Source: a virus. From it: 64,000 nt of DNA. The position numbers and the translations under genes were made by a program. The stretch spans positions 124,001-188,000 of the IMG/VR virus record IMGVR_UViG_3300032770_000002; one strand, written 5' to 3'. Below the pieces are notes generated by a model, which saw only the letters and a list, made by a program, of their open reading frames with translations, was not told where the DNA came from and did no database searches. Positions 14,794 through 23,653 of the stretch are shown here, piece after piece (positions within the stretch are counted from its first letter, which is position 1; each line of letters begins with the position of its first letter).

Positions 14794-16598
14794 GGTGATT
14801 CAAGCCTACGGCTTATCTTGATTCGTTGAAGTTCGATCTTGAACCGCTTAAGGGCCTCTTCCTCATCCTTCCCGACGAGGAGGAAGATGTGGTCGATCTT
14901 GTCTGGGTTTGCGGTAGTGGTGCGGACGCCATGCATGTCGAGGTCGACGATTCGGTCACCGGTCTTAAATTGGTCGTTGGTGAGTCGCATCACCATCTCA
15001 AATGTGTCTTGGTAGTGGGCGCTGCTGTAGTCAATGGCGTGTCGAAATGGCTCGATCGCGCTGATGACCTCATCCGTGGTCGCGTCAAATGGAATGACAA
15101 TAACTTCCACGGGCGTCTCAAGCTCAGTCGAATCTGGCCTTCCAGGGCGGTTGTAGTAGAGGCGTTGGAACCTTGGCCCGTAGTCGTCCCTAGGGTGCTG
15201 TCGGTGGTGAAACTGGGCCATCTCATCAACGACAGAACGCGCTGAGGACTCGCCTAGCTTGTGGCGCAATATCCGGCCTTCGGTCTTTACCAATGCGTCA
15301 TGGAAGGCCTCTTGAAACGCGGTGGTGGCCAACTGCGAGATGACATGCCAACTGACGTATCGCGACACATAGTTCACTATTCCAGCCTCGTGGTTGCACG
15401 TTATCCAGATGTCCTCGAGCACGCGAAGCAAGTCATCGTCGACTTCCTCCTTGAGAAAACGCTTAAACCAAGCCCACTCGCGCCGATCGTAATTTACAAC
15501 GGGCGCCATCATGCGGCCAACGACGTCAGCGTTGGATTCGCCAAGCAAGCTGCTGACTCGGCCTCGTTCAAGCATCTTGAGGGCTCGCTCAAGCTGGTCT
15601 TTGAACTCACCCGTGTCCATCTCGGTGTAGTCCTCCTCGCTGACATACTCTTGGATGTAGTCGAGCACGCCGCGCATGTTGCCGCAGTAGTTGAAGACGT
15701 CGGCCACGATGTCAATGTGCTCTTGTGTGGCGCCGGACTGTTCAAGGTTGTAAAGGAGCATCTTGAGCTTTGGCCGGCCAAAGCTGATGATCGGGAAGAG
15801 GACTTCGGCCAGGCCAACGATGTGGGCCAGTCGGCGCAACTTGGCTCGCTTTCTGGCCTGTTCCATCTCCTCGTCACCTTCGTTGAGGTGCGTCCTGACG
15901 ATGTCGCCTAACAATCGACGGTGCTCGTCCGGGTTGAGCAGGACCCAAAAACTTTGATTCCACCCGCCGCGCTGGTGGATGTTGTAAAGTGTGTCGCCTG
16001 GACGCATCTGCGTGGCGACAAACTGGCCGATTCGTTCGTTGTTGTTTGAGTCGCCGCAGTGCCGGTATGGGTCAAGCAGCCTGTAAAGGATGTTGTGGTC
16101 GCCCGTGTGGACGTCAATTGTCGGCGCTTCAGGCAGGATGACGTCGCCTTTGCGTATTGGGTCTTTGTTGGCGACATTGTAGCTTGGGTCAAGTTCGGAG
16201 TCATCGCCAGCTCTGGAGAGGTCACGCTGCATCCGATAGTATGGCATCTCCATTAGGCTGTTGACGACAGAACGCGCCTTGGATTCAAGTGCGTCTCTCA
16301 TCTTGGCTTTTTGAATCAACAGCCTCAAGTAGCTTAAAAACTCGTCCGACGAGAACGTGGCGTAAAGTGCTTTGTCATTGGCATCGCCATGTTTCATCAT
16401 GTCAAGCTGGTCCACGAGGATGGTCCAGCCTCCGGGCAAGAGAGAAGCCAGTTCATCGCTTATTTTATCGCCAAAGCGAGCTTTGACTTTGTCGATCATT
16501 TGACGAGTAACGGCATCTTCAGGATTTGACGTGAATGCCATTCTAAAATTAACAATCTCGTCAGCTACATCCACCAAGAGGATAGGCGTGGGTATCAC
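14790..16598 (-). CDS. Multi-module (C-B-C-C-B) hypothetical protein, 602 aa
   Basis: By eye the protein divides into five repeats. Module C (to about residue 110) ends ESKARSVVNSLMEM. Module B (to about 215) contains SFWVLLNPDEHRRLLGD. Two C-like modules follow, ending LLGESNADVVGRMM and LGESSARSVVDEM. A last B module ends FLLVGKDEEEALKRF. Each joint carries the recurrent (E)SxAR helix. Other genes in the window carry one or two of these modules, so this looks like a fused array. No catalytic motif is evident. The start overlaps the stop of the upstream gene. Confidence 0.7.
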   Translation of the reverse strand: MIPTPILLVDVADEIVNFRMAFTSNPEDAVTRQMIDKVKARFGDKISDELASLLPGGWTILVDQLDMMKHGDANDKALYATFSSDEFLSYLRLLIQKAKMRDALESKARSVVNSLMEMPYYRMQRDLSRAGDDSELDPSYNVANKDPIRKGDVILPEAPTIDVHTGDHNILYRLLDPYRHCGDSNNNERIGQFVATQMRPGDTLYNIHQRGGWNQSFWVLLNPDEHRRLLGDIVRTHLNEGDEEMEQARKRAKLRRLAHIVGLAEVLFPIISFGRPKLKMLLYNLEQSGATQEHIDIVADVFNYCGNMRGVLDYIQEYVSEEDYTEMDTGEFKDQLERALKMLERGRVSSLLGESNADVVGRMMAPVVNYDRREWAWFKRFLKEEVDDDLLRVLEDIWITCNHEAGIVNYVSRYVSWHVISQLATTAFQEAFHDALVKTEGRILRHKLGESSARSVVDEMAQFHHRQHPRDDYGPRFQRLYYNRPGRPDSTELETPVEVIVIPFDATTDEVISAIEPFRHAIDYSSAHYQDTFEMVMRLTNDQFKTGDRIVDLDMHGVRTTTANPDKIDHIFLLVGKDEEEALKRFKIELQRIKISRRLESP

Positions 16599-17230
16599 TT
16601 GAGCAGCCTCCTGAAGTCCTTGCCAACGGCCTCGATGGACATGCGCTTGAGCTCGTCATACTCTTCGGGGTTGGCCAGCACAAGCCAGCTATTCAATGAC
16701 TGTTTTGACGCCCTAACCATGACGACTTTGTCTTCTGGATTTTTCGACAGGACGAATGACACGATCTTACTGGCCTCTAATTGGCCAGGAATGAACCGCA
16801 GTGGCCCAAGGATTGGCTGAAGATAAACGTCCCACCCAACTCCAAGTCGCAGGTCTTCGATGTCCGGCAGCGTGCCAGTCATGTCGGCTTCGTAAAGCGA
16901 AACGGTGACAGCGACCCAGTTCTCGAACTCCTTTGACATGATCACCTGGTAGGCGTCATTGCTCAGGTTGCGGGCGATCTCGTCAGAAATTCGTTGAGTC
17001 GCAAAGGTCCGTTCAAGCATGTTCGTGTGGGACCAGTTGTCTTGAATCGCTAACAGTTCGTCGAGCGCGTTAGAGACCTCCTTGCCGTAGCGCCGCTCGA
17101 CTTGTTTAAGAAAAGCTGGATAATCTTTAGAGTCGTCTGGAAACTTGCGTGAGATCCATCGAACCGTGCGTGTGCCGCGGTTGACGTCACCCATGTCGAT
17201 GTTGTCAATCAGTTGGCGTGCGACACTCAC
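16595..17230 (-). CDS. Module C-B protein with N-terminal ARQLID motif
   Basis: This 211-residue protein starts SVARQLIDNIDMG, the recurrent motif. It continues with module C (VERRYGKEVSNAL then FENWVAVTVSLYEAD) and ends with module B (SWLVLANPEEYDELKR and a basic helical end). The GTG start overlaps the stop of the gene at 17227. The layout is the same as part of the 602-residue neighbour, so the genes are paralogues arranged head to tail. The function is unknown. Confidence 0.7.
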   Translation of the reverse strand: MSVARQLIDNIDMGDVNRGTRTVRWISRKFPDDSKDYPAFLKQVERRYGKEVSNALDELLAIQDNWSHTNMLERTFATQRISDEIARNLSNDAYQVIMSKEFENWVAVTVSLYEADMTGTLPDIEDLRLGVGWDVYLQPILGPLRFIPGQLEASKIVSFVLSKNPEDKVVMVRASKQSLNSWLVLANPEEYDELKRMSIEAVGKDFRRLLK

Positions 17231-18369
17231 TTTCCAAGCTCCTCATGCTGGGCCATTTCCAATTGAGAATCGATGAGTCGGCGTGCGCTAGACTCAGATA
17301 GCAGTGACATCGTCACCTTGGACCACGCAACAAACTCATTGCTTATGACCTTGTCGAGCACGTTTATGGTAAAGTTTCCATTGTCAAGATTTTGTTTAAT
17401 CCACTCGTCAACTGGAAGTCCTGGGTGTTTTAAGATGGCCTTGACAATAGTGGCCGCTTCGTCGCCATAACGCTGCTTGACGCGTTCAAGGTATGCACCT
17501 AAAATTCGCTCCCTTCTAGACTTGAGCCGGGCTTGAACCTCACCATACTGTGCGCCGGCCATTACGTGCGGGTCGTGCCTCGGCGTGTCCGTGGCCTGTT
17601 GATAGAGGGTGTTCAGGTCCCAGACCACGCTGTTGAGAACGTCAGTCCACTTAGACTTATTCTCTTGAAGGGTCGCCTCCATCTTCAACCACGACCGGAA
17701 TTTCGGGTCAAGGATCGCCTGGTAGACTTGTTTGATGACCGGGTCGTTTTGGCTATTGTAGACCTGCTTGCAGACCCACCTAGAGTCGGTTCCAGCCGAG
17801 TTGGTGACGAGCCACTCGGCCACCTCTTGCCCACATCGCTGTGACAAGCGTTCAAGGAAGCGGCTGTAGGTGTCGTAGTTGTCCACGTCACCGTGCTTAC
17901 CATATCGCGATAGCACGTCGTGCAGGTCATCGAGCACTGGCTTCCAGTCGTCCCACACCTTTCCCATGTCTATGTCGCCAAACAACCGGCGGTGCTCAGA
18001 CTCATGCAAAGCGGCCGTCACCTTGACCCAACTCTTGAATGCCGGGTTGAGGAGCTCCTCGACCATCTTTCGGGTCTCATACTGGTGATAGCCCTGGTGG
18101 TAAAAGATCTTGTCAATGACGTGTGAGATGACCGCGCCAGACGACTCAGCTCGCGTGCCTTCAACTCCCGGGGCCATGACTTCCTCGTGACCGACAAAGA
18201 CGTGCTGGTCCAGGTAGTCGACCGTCTCTTGGCTGAGGCCGCGTGAGAGAAGCAGGTCGAGGAAGTTGCCGTAAGACTCGTCGTCGTAGGACATCGAGTC
18301 GGCCAGCTTGATTAGCCCGCGTAATACGGGCCTCAATTCAGTCCACAGTTGGTCTAGTGTGTAGGCCAC
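17227..18369 (-). CDS. Triple module C protein ending in SARRLID motif
   Basis: This 380-residue protein contains three successive module C copies. Their closing segments are FKSWVKVTAALHESEHRRL (about residues 110-130), FRSWLKMEATLQENKS (about 228) and FVAWSKVTMSLLSESSARRL (about 350-370). Each is preceded by a helix with a conserved R(C/Y)G(Q/D)E core. The C terminus carries the full ESSARRLIDSQLEM motif. It starts with GTG and is the first gene of the minus-strand operon 18369-14323. No enzyme signature is visible. Confidence 0.7.
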   Translation of the reverse strand: MAYTLDQLWTELRPVLRGLIKLADSMSYDDESYGNFLDLLLSRGLSQETVDYLDQHVFVGHEEVMAPGVEGTRAESSGAVISHVIDKIFYHQGYHQYETRKMVEELLNPAFKSWVKVTAALHESEHRRLFGDIDMGKVWDDWKPVLDDLHDVLSRYGKHGDVDNYDTYSRFLERLSQRCGQEVAEWLVTNSAGTDSRWVCKQVYNSQNDPVIKQVYQAILDPKFRSWLKMEATLQENKSKWTDVLNSVVWDLNTLYQQATDTPRHDPHVMAGAQYGEVQARLKSRRERILGAYLERVKQRYGDEAATIVKAILKHPGLPVDEWIKQNLDNGNFTINVLDKVISNEFVAWSKVTMSLLSESSARRLIDSQLEMAQHEELGK

Positions 18370-18393
18370 GCTGGTCTAACTAGCCCACTGCGG

Positions 18394-18999
18394 TTAGGGC
18401 TGGTTTGTGACCGTGATGCTGAGCCGAGCACGAAAGAACAGGCCTGGTGCGTTCGTAATGGCCAGCTGGTATTGGGCGGCGGGTGTCCACGTCTTCAGGT
18501 CCGAGTTGGTCTCCACGGTTGTGTTGACGTAATAGACTGCACCCGTTGAAGGTGGCGTTGGAAGCGGGGCGACATAGCTGGCTTCAGTTGAAAAGGGTGA
18601 TTCAAGGCCAGCCGACGTGTAAGCGGTGGCTGCAAAGAAGTTTGTTGACCCGGCGTCGACGGCGACGATGAAGTTTGTGGTGTTGCCCGCGTTGTAGTTG
18701 GTCGAGTAGGTCCTCGACGCTGGTCCTTGGTAAATCTTGTAGCCAACGACATCGGGTGAGACCGACGGGTTCCACGCCAGCCCAACATTGACCGCGTTGG
18801 TTAGCGGGACTCCAATTCTATTGCCCAAGGACCGTGGTATCGGAGCTACGGTCTTGGCCTTCAGGCCCGGAGGTGATGGTGGGCCTGAAGGCTTCACCAC
18901 AGTTTGCGTCTTGCACCCCACGATGAAGCCGACGGCCAAAATGAGGGTCCAAGTTGAGAGTCGCGAGTTCATAGCACTTGAAAATACACCCAGGATCAT
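18394..18999 (-). CDS. Lipoprotein with fibronectin type III-like domain, 201 aa
   Basis: The N-terminal 30 residues form a signal peptide ending in a GFIVGC lipobox, so Cys would be lipidated. Residues 70-150 look like a fibronectin III domain, including AWNPSVSPDVVGYKIYQG and an Asn/Thr-rich strand pair. The ATG at 18999 overlaps the previous stop (ATGA), and a second ATG at 18972 is possible. The style is common in secreted proteins of Verrucomicrobiota. In a phage it might act at the host envelope, for example in superinfection exclusion; that is inference. Confidence 0.6.
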   Translation of the reverse strand: MILGVFSSAMNSRLSTWTLILAVGFIVGCKTQTVVKPSGPPSPPGLKAKTVAPIPRSLGNRIGVPLTNAVNVGLAWNPSVSPDVVGYKIYQGPASRTYSTNYNAGNTTNFIVAVDAGSTNFFAATAYTSAGLESPFSTEASYVAPLPTPPSTGAVYYVNTTVETNSDLKTWTPAAQYQLAITNAPGLFFRARLSITVTNQP

Positions 19000-19730
19000 G
19001 GTGAAGATGTTGGAAAGTCAACACGCGTGAGTCGCTTGTAATAGACACGGACCTGTGAGATGAACAGGTTGACGTTCGTCTCCGTGTCCCCGCCGTCCCC
19101 GCCCTGGCGTTGAATTTCCCAGACAATTCCTTTGGAGGCGGCTGGCGTGTTGCCAACGGTCAATGCCGCCGTGACGCCCTCCTGTCCTTGGACCCACGCG
19201 TTTGTGCCCACGTTGTTGGTCATCCTGACCAGTGCGCCGAACGTGACGTTGGTCAGGTTGTCACCTGGGCCGAGAGCCACGGCGCGGACGGCGTAGACCA
19301 TGTTTGTCGCCAGTGAGGAGTTGGTGCCAGAGCAGACTGAAAAAATTCCAACTTTCACCGTTCCAAGGTCCCAGTCCCACGGCAGTGAGAACCGCGTGCG
19401 AATGGCGTTGGTTATGGCTATGGTCCCGTTTGTGTGCGACAAGACCATGCCGTCACCCATGTTTGTGATGCTGGCCACGCTCGCTGGGGTGATGGTCGCG
19501 GCGACACTCTCCAGGCCGTTGGTAAACCACGCCCCCATTGGAACGTCCACGGAGCTGATGATGGTCAAGTTTGTGATGGCCGGTCCACTGTTGATGTAAA
19601 GCTTCCCGCCGGTGACGTTAAACTGGGATGGCTCGACGGTGTTGATTGGGTAAGCGGCCATTAAAATGTGCGTAGTGGCCAGCATGAAGGCCAACACAAG
19701 CCCCGTGGTTGAGCGGTGAAAGTATCGCAT
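18996..19730 (-). CDS. Secreted beta-rich protein with signal peptide, 244 aa
   Basis: A basic N terminus (RYFHRS), a hydrophobic stretch and an Ala-containing cleavage site near residue 26 form a Sec signal peptide. The rest is a beta-rich, Thr/Asn/Val-rich protein without cysteine patterns, typical of adhesins or fibre shafts. The ATG at 19730 is chosen so that the signal peptide is N-terminal. The stop overlaps the lipoprotein start, so the two are probably exported together. It diverges from the 19781 gene with 50 bases between starts. Confidence 0.6.
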   Translation of the reverse strand: MRYFHRSTTGLVLAFMLATTHILMAAYPINTVEPSQFNVTGGKLYINSGPAITNLTIISSVDVPMGAWFTNGLESVAATITPASVASITNMGDGMVLSHTNGTIAITNAIRTRFSLPWDWDLGTVKVGIFSVCSGTNSSLATNMVYAVRAVALGPGDNLTNVTFGALVRMTNNVGTNAWVQGQEGVTAALTVGNTPAASKGIVWEIQRQGGDGGDTETNVNLFISQVRVYYKRLTRVDFPTSSP

Positions 19731-19780
19731 AAATGTGATATGTTCTATCGAGCTAAATGTCAGACATCTTAAATAGTTGA

Positions 19781-20209
19781 ATGGGCTTTGACTCACAGTC
19801 GATCTCCGACGCCGCGATTACCATCGAGCCTGACCGATACTATCTCGGCCTGTGGTTCCTTGAAATCGAGGAGAAGGGCGTCAACTTCCTCCTGACGGCG
19901 TCACGAAAACTGGACGACGCTGAGCCAGCAGACTGGGTTGTCGAGTATCGTTGGCGCGACATAAGCGACCCTGGCCCTGTGACGTGCACGTCAGGAGTTT
20001 ATCCTGCCAAGACGGCAATTGAGGTCGAGGCCGAAATTGACAGTTTGCTAAAGCACCTGACGAGCCTTGAATTTAAGGACGGCCCAAAGGGGCACCCGGA
20101 CAACCTTCGCATCTTTGACTTTTATCCCGCCCACTGTGGCGGGCGTGAATTGTCCGATCGTCTCATCGTGGCTCCAGCGGCGTGGATGTGCGAGCGGGCG
20201 GTCGAATAA
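19781..20209 (+). CDS. Hypothetical protein, 142 aa
   Basis: The product has a beta-rich N-terminal half with several Trp, Tyr and Asp residues and a helical segment near residue 70-90. I recognise no motif. The gene ends just before promoter 3, so it forms its own short unit, divergent from the secreted-protein operon. Codon use is typical of the window. Confidence 0.6.
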   Translation: MGFDSQSISDAAITIEPDRYYLGLWFLEIEEKGVNFLLTASRKLDDAEPADWVVEYRWRDISDPGPVTCTSGVYPAKTAIEVEAEIDSLLKHLTSLEFKDGPKGHPDNLRIFDFYPAHCGGRELSDRLIVAPAAWMCERAVE

Positions 20210-20210
20210 T

Positions 20211-20244
20211 TTTTGTTTACAAAATGCGGCCAGTGTGGTATATT
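20211..20244 (+). promoter_or_regulatory. Phage promoter 3 of the TTTGTTTACAAA family
   Basis: TTTTTGTTTACAAA contains the -35 hexamer TTTACA (20216-20221). The spacer is 17 bases ending GTGTGG, and the -10 hexamer is TATATT (20239-20244). The ATG of the next gene lies seven bases after the -10, again leaving no leader. This is one of the two best matches in the set. Confidence 0.8.
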
Positions 20245-20251
20245 GTCACAT

Positions 20252-21376
20252 ATGATACCGCCTGATTGGGTTCCGACGGTCATTGAAGTGGATTCGCTCA
20301 ACTCCCTTGAGCGGCTCTTGACGCCGCGCCGCTATGGGACCGTGCCGGGTGGCAACTACGGAAACACCAACGTTTTTGCCCACGACCTCGCCTACTGCGT
20401 TTCATCATCGCTGGCCGCCTTTCAAAACAGCGGCAAGCTCATGTGGGGACAGACCAACACCATGCACATTGCGTTTGACTTGGCCCGCAATCGCATGCCA
20501 TATTACTTCATCGATGGCCAGCTTGCTCGGGCCATTGCCGCAACAGCCGTTCCAAAGGACATGTCATTCGGCGAGATTCAGTGGCCGCTCAACGCATTGA
20601 CGTTCGCCTATCCGCTCGATTTCATGCGTGAACTGACTGGCTACAACGTTGACATCGGATTTGTCTCAGGCGCGATCTGGCCGCACAGCGGCATCACTAA
20701 ACCGCCCATTGAAATCTGCCCTGAGTTGATCGCTTTCAGCGTTCCTGCATTCCAGGTCGACGAGCCGCGAATGGCCGTGACGTTCGTTGACCACCGTGAC
20801 TTCGTCGTCCAAAATTTCCTGGCCGCGTCTTATCATGCGTCACACGAACTTTCGTCCCCAATTTCGGACATCGACACGATTGAATACCTTCAGTGGAAAT
20901 TTAATAGCGGGCTTGAGACCACGATGAACTTGCCGGTTGCTGACGAGCAAGTCGTCAGCCGTAAAGTCGTGGCGCTCTTCATGAAGACGCTGCTTGTCAT
21001 CTCGGCCCTTGAGCCACGCTATGTCGAGCGTGAGGCGAAGCTGCGCGACCCAATCGTCAAACGCGGGGTTCACAAGCCAGCGCTGTGGCGCCCAAACTTT
21101 ATTGGGCGGGCGTTTACGCTTCCAAAGCACACGCCGGTTGGAACACACGCGACGCCCATCTACCACGTTCGTCGGCGGCACGTCGTTCGCCAGGCCATTG
21201 GCCCACGGGACAAGCTCGTCCACGTCTCGTCACTGCCGCGCAAAGCTGACGGAAGGACCGATTGGGACGCGGTCACCGACGAGCAGAAGGCCGCGTTTTG
21301 GAAGTGCCATGAGAACCGTTGGATCGAGGAACAATGGCTCGGCGTAAAGGAGGACGATGCCAATATTCCTTCTTGA
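20252..21376 (+). CDS. Hypothetical protein, leaderless, 374 aa
   Basis: The ATG at 20252 sits at the predicted transcription start of promoter 3; the longer TTG-started frame from 20213 would begin inside the promoter. The N-terminal part is alpha/beta. Near residue 305 a histidine-rich VRRRHVVRQAIG segment followed by LVHVSSLP recalls a C-terminal motif seen in uncharacterised phage and plasmid proteins. No enzyme assignment is possible. It opens the long plus-strand operon running to about 30 kb and overlaps the next gene by 20 bases. Confidence 0.65.
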   Translation: MIPPDWVPTVIEVDSLNSLERLLTPRRYGTVPGGNYGNTNVFAHDLAYCVSSSLAAFQNSGKLMWGQTNTMHIAFDLARNRMPYYFIDGQLARAIAATAVPKDMSFGEIQWPLNALTFAYPLDFMRELTGYNVDIGFVSGAIWPHSGITKPPIEICPELIAFSVPAFQVDEPRMAVTFVDHRDFVVQNFLAASYHASHELSSPISDIDTIEYLQWKFNSGLETTMNLPVADEQVVSRKVVALFMKTLLVISALEPRYVEREAKLRDPIVKRGVHKPALWRPNFIGRAFTLPKHTPVGTHATPIYHVRRRHVVRQAIGPRDKLVHVSSLPRKADGRTDWDAVTDEQKAAFWKCHENRWIEEQWLGVKEDDANIPS

Positions 21377-22001
21377 TAATGACGGCTCGCGCTCTGGCTG
21401 CCTATACGAGCCACGTGTCTCGACAAACAAGTGGGTTGAGACCCTGGCGCCGAGGCGTGGCTTTAAGACGTGGCGTTACAACTTTGTCGTCACTTGTGAG
21501 GTCTTGCTCGTGGACGGCCGGTCACGTCGGTTTCGTCTTTCACGCCCGTGCGATTCGGCCACGATTCGCCATGTAGACCCAACACTTCTGACAATCATGA
21601 CCGCCAACCGGTTAAAGGACCGCGTTCCACAGTCATTGGTCACTGAGGTTGAAAAACGGGCCAAGAAGTGGATTGATGCTCAGGCGATTAGGGCGGAATA
21701 CCTTCCACCAATTGAAAGACTCTACTCCGGCGTCAAGGCCTCCATGCTGTTTCCTCGAACGGCCGATCTTCGATTTATCGTCATCAACACCGACCTTGAC
21801 AACGACGTCTCGGCCGAGTTGATGGCTTCGTTTTTAAGCCAGCCTAGGGGCGCTAACGACAAGCTCATTCGAGTCATGTCTAATGAGCAGGCCGTCACGT
21901 CGATCTACTACATCGTCACGCCAGACGAACTTGTTGAGCTCAAGCGGACGATTACAGATTGCAACCGCCAACGGGTTTCAAGTCTTCTCGACCGTTCTTA
22001 G
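21357..22001 (+). CDS. Module B family protein, 214 aa
   Basis: The N-terminal 90 residues look like a small beta domain with many Arg. The C-terminal 110 residues are module B: strand, helix, a DKLIRVMS strand and the hallmark YYIVTPDELVELKR, with a basic helix ending RVSSLLDRS. That ending matches the RVxxLLG endings of its neighbours. The start is the ATG at 21357 inside the end of the previous gene. The function is unknown. Confidence 0.7.
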   Translation: MPIFLLDNDGSRSGCLYEPRVSTNKWVETLAPRRGFKTWRYNFVVTCEVLLVDGRSRRFRLSRPCDSATIRHVDPTLLTIMTANRLKDRVPQSLVTEVEKRAKKWIDAQAIRAEYLPPIERLYSGVKASMLFPRTADLRFIVINTDLDNDVSAELMASFLSQPRGANDKLIRVMSNEQAVTSIYYIVTPDELVELKRTITDCNRQRVSSLLDRS

Positions 22002-22005
22002 CTTC

Positions 22006-22206
22006 ATGGGACCTCATGACGCGATTTTGCGCCGATTTGCTGAGGCCAAGCCGACTGCCATTGAGAAACTAGAGCAGATCGTGAGCTTGGCTAAAGAGGC
22101 GATGCCTGGCCTTGAGCTGCAGGACCAGCTTGACCTTTGGGCCGCGATGGCCAGCATTGATGAGATTGCTGCCCGCGCGCAGCAGAAAAGTGAGAAGGTC
22201 GAGTGA
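22006..22206 (+). CDS. Small helical protein, 66 aa
   Basis: The protein is wholly helical and amphipathic, with Ala-, Glu- and Lys-rich heptads and no cysteine. The ATG at 22006 lies four bases after the previous stop, and its stop overlaps the next GTG start. A coiled-coil or scaffold-like role is possible. No family is recognised. Confidence 0.6.
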   Translation: MGPHDAILRRFAEAKPTAIEKLEQIVSLAKEAMPGLELQDQLDLWAAMASIDEIAARAQQKSEKVE

Positions 22207-22982
22207 AGGACAACTTCAGGTGCCCAGACGACCTTTACGTCGACGTTGAGGGCGTGCTTGGTGTGCGCCCACAAAAATCGGCGCAAAACTTCGACCCACT
22301 CTCACAGGAGACACAAACTGGGTATAAAAATGTCCTCCACCGGGCGCACATTTCTTGCAAAAACCAATTGTGGTCAAGTGTGCGTAATGGTGGGCAGCCA
22401 ATTAGGTATCGCCTTGCGTGGAATTACTTGGACAACAATGAACCCGTGGCCTTTATTGATATGGTTGAGATTCGACGCATGAACTTTGTCCACAAAGACG
22501 GCACGCCTTATGACATCCGCCCACTTGAGGCCAAGTTCTTGCGGACGCAGATTGACAAGTTGCCAGAGAGTCGAGCTCAGCAGGTCATTGAGATGGCGTA
22601 TTATTCGCTCCACGATCACCCACCGAGTGAGCAGTGGGTCAAGGACAACAACGTGGACGTCGTCCTGACGAAACACGTCCCGATATGGGACATTGCGGCG
22701 ACGAACGTGCACCACCTGTTTCATGGCATGAAGTGGACTGACTCGTCACGCTACGATGCCACTGACAACCTGCTGGCGTTTCTCAACACGAAGGAGGGTG
22801 ACGAGACGTTCGTCCGAGTTCGAATCATTCACCCTGACACCCTCGCCCTTGTGAATCGAGCTGGATTATCGAGCGGGCTGACTGGCATCTACTACGTCTT
22901 GGCAAAGCCTGAACAGCTTGAAAAACTCAGGCGCGAGATGATCAAGACCCAAGGGATGAAGGTCAAGAAGGCCCTCAAGTGA
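22203..22982 (+). CDS. Module A-B fusion protein with an internal motif, 259 aa
   Basis: Residues about 1-115 are module A, ending in FVHKDGTPYDIRPLEAKF and a short basic helix. Residues 118-135 hold the recurrent linker (ESRAQQVIEMAYYS). The rest is module B, ending YYVLAKPEQLEKLRR and a Lys-rich helix. The protein thus shows in one chain what the neighbouring genes carry separately, which supports the view that the array evolves by fusing and splitting modules. The start is a GTG overlapping the previous stop. Confidence 0.7.
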   Translation: MKDNFRCPDDLYVDVEGVLGVRPQKSAQNFDPLSQETQTGYKNVLHRAHISCKNQLWSSVRNGGQPIRYRLAWNYLDNNEPVAFIDMVEIRRMNFVHKDGTPYDIRPLEAKFLRTQIDKLPESRAQQVIEMAYYSLHDHPPSEQWVKDNNVDVVLTKHVPIWDIAATNVHHLFHGMKWTDSSRYDATDNLLAFLNTKEGDETFVRVRIIHPDTLALVNRAGLSSGLTGIYYVLAKPEQLEKLRREMIKTQGMKVKKALK

Positions 22983-23653
22983 ACGCGCGCCAGACAATTG
23001 ACGAGATGGCCCACATGATCTTGGGGCGGCGCAAGAAGCCAACTGTCACCGACATCAAGGTGGGTGTTGATGTTTATTCAACGCTTCCCGCGTTGAAGGC
23101 TTTCGCCGTGGCCGTGCTGTCAAATGGCCAGTTTAAACACTTTGAAGTTACAGAACCAACCGATGCCGATGATACAGCCATGGTCCACGCAGCTAGGGCC
23201 GTCAGCGGGGGTGATTCTTTCTATGCTACTTTTCCAATGACCCAGCTTGAGGTAAGGCTTCGCGAAAAGAACTGGGCAAAACTCCAGTCAATGCGTGAGG
23301 AAGTTGTGCGCCAGGCCAAGGCCTGGGTTTACGACAATGAGCGTGAAATCAAGTATGGAAAGCTCAAGCGCCCGCAGTCGATAAAGCTCGACTACGACGC
23401 TGCCCCGCTCGTCAAGGGATTTCGGTTCATTCGCTTCGCCAAGGGCTCACGCAAGGGGATGGACAGTGTCTTGGCTTTGACCCAAAGCGCCGCGCCAGGG
23501 GAGTCCGTGCTCAAGGTCGAAGGGAGTGACATGACCCACACGGGTCTGCGATACGTGTATTACGTCCTGCTCACCCCTGAGGAACGCCAAGAGCTTGAGC
23601 GTCGGCGCATCCAGGTTGAACGGGAGCGCATTGGAGGCATCCTCGGCCAATGA
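22979..23653 (+). CDS. Module B protein with N-terminal ARQTID motif, 224 aa
   Basis: It starts NARQTIDEMAHMILG, the recurrent motif, on a GTG overlapping the previous stop. The middle is charged. The C-terminal 110 residues are module B, with GFRFIRFAKGSRKG, a GESVLKVEG strand, YYVLLTPEERQELERR and the basic helix ending GGILGQ. It is closely parallel to the product of 30606-31244. No known family or catalytic motif was seen. Confidence 0.7.
   Translation: MNARQTIDEMAHMILGRRKKPTVTDIKVGVDVYSTLPALKAFAVAVLSNGQFKHFEVTEPTDADDTAMVHAARAVSGGDSFYATFPMTQLEVRLREKNWAKLQSMREEVVRQAKAWVYDNEREIKYGKLKRPQSIKLDYDAAPLVKGFRFIRFAKGSRKGMDSVLALTQSAAPGESVLKVEGSDMTHTGLRYVYYVLLTPEERQELERRRIQVERERIGGILGQ

Noticed and set aside
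14826-15911. Long plus-strand open frames opposite the modular gene (139 and 216 codons)
   Set aside because: They lie fully antisense to 14790-16598, whose protein shows clear repeated modules and coupled starts. The antisense products show no motif.
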